Positions 59,181 to 64,000 of a stretch of 64,000 nucleotides of DNA are shown piece by piece. Below the pieces are notes generated by a model. That model saw nothing but the letters and a program-made list of their open reading frames with translations, was not told the origin of the DNA and did not search any database. Numbering within the stretch: position 1 is the first letter of the stretch; each line of letters starts with the position of its first letter. Both the position numbers and the translations under genes were made by a program. The DNA is from Poriferisodalis sp965198245 (GTDB lineage: Bacteria > Actinomycetota > Acidimicrobiia > Acidimicrobiales > Poriferisodalaceae). The DNA is taken from contig NZ_OZ240249.1 in assembly GCF_965198245.1 (NCBI RefSeq), forward strand, positions 2,914,001 through 2,978,000, given 5' to 3'.

Positions 59181-59819
59181 TCAGCTGGTGCTGTCAGCGT
59201 CGGCTTCGTCCCCGATGTCGAAGCTGAGCTGCACGGCAATGGGCTCGTCGGGGAACAGCTTCACCACATCCGCATCCAGCTCTCGGCGAACGCCTGCCAC
59301 CGACAGCACATTGAGCATCGCCGCCTGACCCTGGCGCAGGAGGCTGAGCACCTGGTCGTCGTCGACCATCAGCACGTCGCTGCCGCTGATGACGATGGTC
59401 GCTGAGGCGACTTCACCCCCGAGCTGGTTGCGCAGGTAGTCGAACGCCCGGGCGATTGACTTCAGGTCGATGCCCTGATCGCGCATCTTCTTGGCGATCT
59501 TCAGTTCCACGAGGTCGTTGTAGGAATAGCGGCGGCGCGATCCGCTGCCTGCTGCCTCCGCGACCGACGGCCTCACCAGCCCTTTGCGGGCCCAGTGGTC
59601 GAGCTGGCGGTAGCTGATCCCGACAAGTTCCGCAGTCTGCGGCCCAAAGAATCCCTCAGAGAATTCACCCGGTTCGTCAGCGACGGCTGTGGGAGGGACG
59701 GCTGTCGGAGGCACGATCGCGCCTACTGATCCGGCGGAAGGCTCGGGCTGCGGCCTCGGTAGGTCATCGCTCTTGGAGGTATCGGGCTCGGGCAAGGAAT
59801 CTCGCTGCTGGTTGGCCAT
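59181..59819 (-). CDS. MerR-family regulator (Rv1830-like)
   Basis: A 212-aa regulator. The ATG at 59819 has GGAAGGAG upstream. A 50-residue Pro-rich lead precedes a winged HTH (TAELVGISYRQLDHWARKGLVRPS, RRRYSYNDLVELKIAKKM) and a C-terminal domain (VLMVDDDQVLSLLRQGQAAMLNV). It matches the last gene of the gcvH-GarA-FtsR-DUF151-MerR block of mycobacteria (Rv1830), here separated from the DUF151 gene by a CapA gene. Confidence 0.85.
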   Translation of the reverse strand: MANQQRDSLPEPDTSKSDDLPRPQPEPSAGSVGAIVPPTAVPPTAVADEPGEFSEGFFGPQTAELVGISYRQLDHWARKGLVRPSVAEAAGSGSRRRYSYNDLVELKIAKKMRDQGIDLKSIARAFDYLRNQLGGEVASATIVISGSDVLMVDDDQVLSLLRQGQAAMLNVLSVAGVRRELDADVVKLFPDEPIAVQLSFDIGDEADADSTS

Positions 59820-59915
59820 CGGTGTCTCCTTCCCCGTCCAGGTAAGGCTTTGCAAATCACACCCGGCGAACTACCGAGTTGTGATCTGTGCTCCAACAGA
59901 GCGTACGGGAGCGCG

Positions 59916-61313
59916 TCACCGCAGCGCAAGGGGCCACGCTGATGGAATGTCCGGCGCCCCCGAGATGGCCTGGGTGTCTGCGGGGTCGCCCTCGATCACG
60001 ATGTCGACGCCCTCGGCACGCAGCACACCGGCGGTGCGCTGCCACGAGCGCTCCAGCACGCCTCGCCGGTTGGGCCCGAGATCGCCTGCGAGTTCGTCGG
60101 CAACATCGACGATTGTGTAGTGCGGCCGATCCACCCACGTAGGAGTCGCGCCGAGTGCAGCTACCTCGATGCGACCCGCGGGCGTCTCGGCGAGCACCAC
60201 CTCCACGAGGACACCGTCGACTGTGGCTGCCGGACACGATCTGCACGACAGCGGCGACTGGTTCGTGAGGAAATTGCCGAGCCCGAAGATCACGAACTTG
60301 TCTCCCACTTTGCCGATGGGTTGGGGCACATGGGCGTGCGAACCAACGATGAGGTCGATATCGCTGTCTGCCAGCAGATTGCTGGCGAGTCTGCGTTGGC
60401 TGGCGTTGGGCACACTCGTGTATTCGGGGCCCCACTGAATGCTCAGGATGACGAACTCAGCTCCTGCAGCCACTGCAGCCTGAGCCTCGGCCTCGATGGC
60501 ATCGCGGTCAATGACGTCCACGGCCCAATCTCTGTCGGGAGGCAACGGAATGTCGTTGAGCCCATAGGTGTAGGACAGGTGGCCGATGACGATGCCGTTC
60601 ACGACGTAGATCGAAGGCATCGCAGCCTCAGCAGGGGTTCGAGCCATGCCGGCATGGCCCAGCCCGTGACGCTCCAGCACCTCCAGCGTTGCTGTGATGC
60701 CGTCGATGCCTCGATCCAGAGAGTGATTCGAGGCCACCGAACAGCCGTCGTATCCGGCGTCGGCGAGCCCGACTGCGAGGTCGCCTGGTGCATTGAACAG
60801 CGGGTAGCCGCTCAAGTCGCTGTTGTCGGCAGACAGCGGAGACTCGAGATGGCAGATCGCCAGGTCCGCGCTGGCAATGCTGTCGCGCACCTGGGCGAAC
60901 ATCGGTCGGTAGTCGTATCGAAGGTCACTCGAGCCGTTTGCGAGTGCTCGGCGGGTCACCGGGCCATGCGACAGAACATCACCGGTGAAGACCAACCGTG
61001 CTCGACGGGGGGTGGGATCCGGCGGCACCGAGACCTGCACCGGAGCGGCTGGCGGCACCGTTGGGGTCACCGCAGATAGAGGTTCCGTCGATTTGGCAGG
61101 CATATCGGTGCCAGCCGCATCGCTCTCGGCTCGAGACGCTGAAGACGCACTGGAGGCCGACTCACTCGGCGCCGGGACTCCACTGGGAGCGCTGCAGGCC
61201 CCGAGTGAGGCAAACACCGCTGCGCTCAGCACAGCGAGAAGCCCAGCAACTCGGGGGTGCATGCGACCGGTGGCTGATCGGGCCGCGGCACCGGTCCGGT
61301 CACCGCGTCTCAC
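59916..61313 (-). CDS. CapA-family lipoprotein (metallophosphatase fold)
   Basis: A 465-aa protein. The GTG at 61313 overlaps the stop of the DUF151 gene (GTGA); an ATG at 61262 is an alternative. A hydrophobic stretch ends in the lipobox SLGAC, followed by a Ser/Ala/Pro-rich linker. The CapA domain has LVFTGDVLSHGPV, AICHLESPL, CSVASNHSLDRG and the late VGSHAHVPQP, the metal and phosphate ligands of this calcineurin-like fold. CapA relatives act in poly-gamma-glutamate or capsule export. It interrupts an otherwise conserved regulator block. Confidence 0.85.
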   Translation of the reverse strand: MRRGDRTGAAARSATGRMHPRVAGLLAVLSAAVFASLGACSAPSGVPAPSESASSASSASRAESDAAGTDMPAKSTEPLSAVTPTVPPAAPVQVSVPPDPTPRRARLVFTGDVLSHGPVTRRALANGSSDLRYDYRPMFAQVRDSIASADLAICHLESPLSADNSDLSGYPLFNAPGDLAVGLADAGYDGCSVASNHSLDRGIDGITATLEVLERHGLGHAGMARTPAEAAMPSIYVVNGIVIGHLSYTYGLNDIPLPPDRDWAVDVIDRDAIEAEAQAAVAAGAEFVILSIQWGPEYTSVPNASQRRLASNLLADSDIDLIVGSHAHVPQPIGKVGDKFVIFGLGNFLTNQSPLSCRSCPAATVDGVLVEVVLAETPAGRIEVAALGATPTWVDRPHYTIVDVADELAGDLGPNRRGVLERSWQRTAGVLRAEGVDIVIEGDPADTQAISGAPDIPSAWPLALR

Positions 61314-61834
61314 TCTTGGTCGCTTGCCTCCGCCGCGGGCCCGAAGTCGTCGGGCTGCACGTCATCAAGAAATTGCTTGAACTCGTCGAGGAGCTCGTCG
61401 GGGTCGACATCGGCGGGAGGATCCGGAGGCAGGTCGATGATCTGCCCCGCCTCGTCAAGCACGGACTCGCTGGCGAAGATGGGAGTATCGGCCCGCACCG
61501 CCAGCGCCACTGCGTCACTTGGCCGGGCGGAGATCGTATGGGTGGCCGAGCCGATGGTGACCTCCATCTCGGCAAAGAATGTGCGGTCGCGCAGGTCGGT
61601 GACAGTGACCTTGACGAGGGTCGCTCCCAGAACGTCCAAGATGGCCGCCATCAGGTCGTGCGTGAGCGGTCTCGGCACGCGAATCTGCTCAATGCCGCGG
61701 TAGATCGCTTGGGCTTCAGGCGTGTCAATCACGACCGGCAGCACCCGCTGGGAGCCACCGGTTTCACGCAGCAGCAGCAGCGGGCTCTGCGAGGGCATCT
61801 CCACCTGCACGCCAAGAAGTTCCATCTCGACCAT
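61310..61834 (-). CDS. Bifunctional nuclease family protein (DUF151)
   Basis: A 174-aa protein with the BFN domain: MELLGVQVEMPSQSPLLLLRE, VLPVVIDTPEAQAI, THDLMAAILDVLG and SARPSDAVALAVRADTPIFAS. The C terminus is acidic (DVDPDELLDEFKQFLDDVQPDDF). Equivalent to Rv1829 of M. tuberculosis by gene order. Nuclease activity is reported for plant relatives; the bacterial role is unclear. The ATG at 61834 is chosen. Confidence 0.9.
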   Translation of the reverse strand: MVEMELLGVQVEMPSQSPLLLLRETGGSQRVLPVVIDTPEAQAIYRGIEQIRVPRPLTHDLMAAILDVLGATLVKVTVTDLRDRTFFAEMEVTIGSATHTISARPSDAVALAVRADTPIFASESVLDEAGQIIDLPPDPPADVDPDELLDEFKQFLDDVQPDDFGPAAEASDQE

Positions 61835-61876
61835 GCAACGAACACTACTTCGGCCCCTACGAGCCATGAGCCGGGG

Positions 61877-62827
61877 CTACGGGCCCGTATCGCGCCAATA
61901 GCGGCGCAGTGCCTCCCCCATCACCTGGGATCGCAAGCGCTCGCACAGCGCCACCAGGCGCCCGAGGGAGCGTTGCGCGTCGAGGGCAGCAGATGCGCCG
62001 CCGGCATGGAGGACCGGCTGTATGCCCTGCTCGAACATGGCGGCATCGCGCGCCGCGGCATTGCGTATGACACGCAGGTGGCGGGCCTGCAGGCCGTACG
62101 TGGAGAACTCACGTGAGATGCGGGCGACGAGCAACGCGCCGCTGCCATAGCGGGGTTCGGGCGGTTCAAGCCCGAGGGATGCCTGCACAGCCGCTCCCCC
62201 GGGCGGCAGGGACCCCGCAGCATCGGCTTCGTCGAGGGGCACGAGCAGCCTGAATTCGGTCAGCTCGGCAACCTCGGCCAGAGTCAGCCCGCTCTCGGCG
62301 CTCAGCTCTGCCGCGTTGAACGTGCGGAGGTCGTCCGGAGCAGTCCACGGCGGCTGTGTTCCGACGCCAGTCGCCTGTACCTCGGTCGGTCTGGAGCTCT
62401 CGGCTGCATCGCCGTCAGCTGCATCGCTGTCAGCTGGCGTCGCCGTTGCAGCCTCTTCCATTGGCTCGTGGGCCGCCGCTGGCTCGGGTTCGCCAGCAGC
62501 AGATGAGGTTGGCGATTCGCCGGCACCGTGGGCTCCGATGCCCCAGATGTCCACGAGGTGCTCGCCTCGATCGATGCGTTCCCCGATGATGCCCAGCGGC
62601 AGGTATTGGTCGCGCTGGCGAGTCAGGATCCAGCGCAGCACCTCGATGTCGTGGGGCCCGAAGCTGCGGTAACCCCCCGACGTGCGAGCCGGCGAAATGA
62701 GCTTGCGATCCTCGAGGAATCGGATCTTGGAATCGGTCAGATCGCCGAACTCGGGCCGCAGCAAAGACACGACCTCGCCGATCGACAGCCGCCCTCTCTT
62801 GGATTCAGGCTCGGACCGGGCGCTCAC
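61877..62827 (-). CDS. ftsR: MerR-family regulator, FtsR-like
   Basis: A 316-aa regulator. LSIGEVVSLLRPEFGDLTDSKIRFLEDRKLISP is the winged HTH with the unusual long MerR start of FtsR (Rv1828), and GGYRSFGPHDIEVLRWILTRQRDQYLPL follows. A ~75-residue acidic Ala/Glu-rich linker separates it from a C-terminal domain (AELSAESGLTLAEVAEL). FtsR activates ftsZ in Corynebacterium. The GTG start overlaps the FHA gene stop (GTGA), so the two are translationally coupled. Confidence 0.85.
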   Translation of the reverse strand: MSARSEPESKRGRLSIGEVVSLLRPEFGDLTDSKIRFLEDRKLISPARTSGGYRSFGPHDIEVLRWILTRQRDQYLPLGIIGERIDRGEHLVDIWGIGAHGAGESPTSSAAGEPEPAAAHEPMEEAATATPADSDAADGDAAESSRPTEVQATGVGTQPPWTAPDDLRTFNAAELSAESGLTLAEVAELTEFRLLVPLDEADAAGSLPPGGAAVQASLGLEPPEPRYGSGALLVARISREFSTYGLQARHLRVIRNAAARDAAMFEQGIQPVLHAGGASAALDAQRSLGRLVALCERLRSQVMGEALRRYWRDTGP

Positions 62828-63276
62828 AGCCCGACCGAGGAGACCAGGTACAGCAGCTTGAACTTGCCGACCTGCAACTCGTCGCCGCCTCGCAGGGTCA
62901 CTTCGCCGTCAGTGCGATTGCCGTTGACATACGTGCCGTTCAGCGAGCCCACGTCGCGCAGGATGTGACCGGCGGGGACCAGTTCGAGAATCACGTGGCG
63001 CCGCGACACGGTGATGTCGTCGAGGAATACGTCGCTGTCGGGATGGCGCCCCACGGTGACCCGGTCGCCGGCAAGTTCGAATCGTGTCCCCGACCGGTGC
63101 CCTGAAGTAACCACGAGCTCCGCCGCGCCGCTGTAGGGCGGGATCTCGGTGGCACCCACCGGCGACAGCACCTCCGTGGGCGCATCGGCGGTTGGGTCCA
63201 GGCGCTTCCCGCAGCCGGAACAGAAGCGGGCATCGTCAGCGCTTGACTTGCCGCACGAACCGCAGGCGACAGCCAT
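62824..63276 (-). CDS. FHA-domain protein with zinc ribbon (GarA-like)
   Basis: A 150-aa signalling protein. Residues 1-30 are a zinc ribbon (CGSCGKSSADDARFCSGCG), and the FHA domain has VGRHPDSDVFLDDITVSRRH and DVGSLNGTYVNG, which bind phosphothreonine. GarA/OdhI regulate 2-oxoglutarate metabolism and are controlled by phosphorylation of an N-terminal ETTS motif. Here the linker reads APTEVLSP with no clear ETTS, and a zinc ribbon takes its place, so control may differ. It lies 5 bp after gcvH. Confidence 0.88.
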   Translation of the reverse strand: MAVACGSCGKSSADDARFCSGCGKRLDPTADAPTEVLSPVGATEIPPYSGAAELVVTSGHRSGTRFELAGDRVTVGRHPDSDVFLDDITVSRRHVILELVPAGHILRDVGSLNGTYVNGNRTDGEVTLRGGDELQVGKFKLLYLVSSVGL

Positions 63277-63281
63277 GACGA

Positions 63282-63683
63282 TCAGACGTCCTCGGCGATC
63301 AACGCGGCATAGCCGTCGGCGTCAAGCAGCGCCTCCATCTCCCCAGACGCCTGCGCAGCGTCATCAGACGGGGCGATCACGCACATCCATCCATCGCCAT
63401 AGGGGGATTCGTTGACGAGCTGCGGCTCGTCCTCGAGCGCCACGTTCACCTCGACAACCTCCCCCGACACCGGGGCGAAGATGTCCGAGACTGACTTGGT
63501 CGACTCGATCTCGCACATTGCCTCGTCAGCGGTGACCTGCGCACCGATCTCTGGTAACTCCACATACACGACATCGCCGAGCGCATCCTGTGCGAAATCG
63601 GTGATGCCGACCTGCAATCCCCCCTGTGTGGGGCGCACCCATTCGTGATCGCTCGAGTAGCGAAGCTCGGCGGGAATCTCCAT
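63282..63683 (-). CDS. gcvH: Glycine cleavage system H protein
   Basis: A 133-aa lipoyl carrier. YSSDHEWVRP, VGITDFAQDALGDVVYVELPE and the lipoylated Lys in CEIESTKSVSDIFAP are diagnostic. It shuttles the aminomethyl group between GcvP and GcvT, encoded 28 kb away at 31012-35146. First gene of the conserved minus-strand block with the FHA and FtsR genes, starting from a leaderless promoter. Confidence 0.96.
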   Translation of the reverse strand: MEIPAELRYSSDHEWVRPTQGGLQVGITDFAQDALGDVVYVELPEIGAQVTADEAMCEIESTKSVSDIFAPVSGEVVEVNVALEDEPQLVNESPYGDGWMCVIAPSDDAAQASGEMEALLDADGYAALIAEDV

Positions 63684-63690
63684 GCTCGCG

Positions 63691-63696
63691 AACCTA
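63691..63696 (-). promoter_or_regulatory. -10 box of the gcvH block
   Basis: TAGGTT on the minus strand, 7 nt before the ATG at 63683; a TTGGTG 16 nt further upstream may be the -35. Confidence 0.5.
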
Positions 63697-63758
63697 CCGG
63701 ATCGCTGTCACACCAATAACTCGTGGCACCCAGCCCCTCATCAGCAACCTCACGGCGT

Positions 63759-64000
63759 TCAGGGGCTTCGCCGGGCGGTGCGTCCCTCCCGAACAGCGGT
63801 GATCGCCTGGGGTACATAGCCGAATGCAGACCAATAGTGAATGGGCAGTCCGACTGCCACAAACACCCAGGCCAGCACACGAAACACGTCCGCTGCGGCG
63901 ATGTCGCTGACACCTGCCAGGAAACACGGCACGGCGAACATCATCAGGAATGTCCCCGTCTTGCCCCACCAGGTCACGTCGATCTTGCGGGCGCCGGCCG
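63759..64000 (-). CDS. CDP-alcohol phosphatidyltransferase, C-terminal part
   Basis: The frame is open to the window edge, so the N-terminal part, including the CDP-alcohol motif, lies outside. The visible 80 residues, GARKIDVTWWGKTGTFLMMF then about two hydrophobic segments and IHYWSAFGYVPQAITAVREGR, match the end of PgsA-type phosphatidylglycerophosphate synthases. In mycobacteria pgsA2 (Rv1822) also lies a few genes before gcvH. Specific substrate not assignable. Confidence 0.65.
   Translation of the reverse strand, partial: AGARKIDVTWWGKTGTFLMMFAVPCFLAGVSDIAAADVFRVLAWVFVAVGLPIHYWSAFGYVPQAITAVREGRTARRSP

Overview
The window is high-GC DNA that reads like an actinobacterium, most plausibly of the Acidimicrobiia type. 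The evidence is a mycothione reductase, an F420-type luciferase-fold oxidoreductase, DUF222/13E12-type HNH endonucleases, many GTG starts, many apparently leaderless genes with a TANNNT -10 box 6-9 nt before the start codon, and the gcvH-FHA(GarA)-MerR(FtsR)-DUF151-MerR block found in Mycobacterium. No rRNA, tRNA, CRISPR array or transposase was recognised.

Layout. 1-9.1 kb is an accessory, defence-like island: two macro-domain proteins sharing an extra N-terminal domain, a MazEF-type pair, a small toxin-like/HTH pair plus an orphan HTH paralogue, and a solitary SNF2 helicase with a DUF3883 nuclease-like tail. 9.4-22 kb holds a HhH-GPD glycosylase, a VWA lipoprotein, a large hairpin repeat, an acyl-CoA ligase, a sugar kinase, a methyltransferase, an orphan CoxL-like subunit, a BKACE enzyme, a ferredoxin and a molybdopterin oxidoreductase. 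22-25.5 kb is a second accessory patch (gene fragments, an HsdR-N-like protein and a DUF222 HNH endonuclease between two copies of a ~54-bp repeat). 25.5-39.8 kb is metabolic: DHPS-like, thioesterase, MFS carrier, IlvD, ArsC, GcvT, GcvP, DinB-like, nucleoside hydrolase, SelD, a nucleotidyltransferase and a 2-oxoglutarate oxygenase. 39.8-41.3 kb is a 1.5-kb cassette bounded by perfect 26-bp direct repeats and carrying a broken nuclease-like gene. 41.3-59 kb holds mycothione reductase, a serine hydrolase, a catabolic operon (NicX-like, acyl-CoA ligase, dehydrogenase), a heavily mutated surface-protein pseudogene, an aminotransferase, a Rieske oxygenase cluster, a second (dead) HNH gene, an LLM oxidoreductase and MsrB. 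59-64 kb is the conserved gcvH/FHA/MerR block on the minus strand.

Most notable result: two genes contain an in-frame UGA exactly where the catalytic cysteine belongs. In arsC (30639-30998) the UGA is codon 12; in selD (37020-38132) it is codon 23. Each UGA is followed at a suitable distance by a hairpin whose apical loop begins with GGU, as in bacterial SECIS elements, and each full-length frame starts right behind a leaderless-type promoter. The organism therefore very probably inserts selenocysteine, and conventional gene calling would truncate both proteins. selA, selB and selC are not in this window. GcvT and GcvP sit together here while GcvH lies 28 kb away, so the glycine cleavage system is split.
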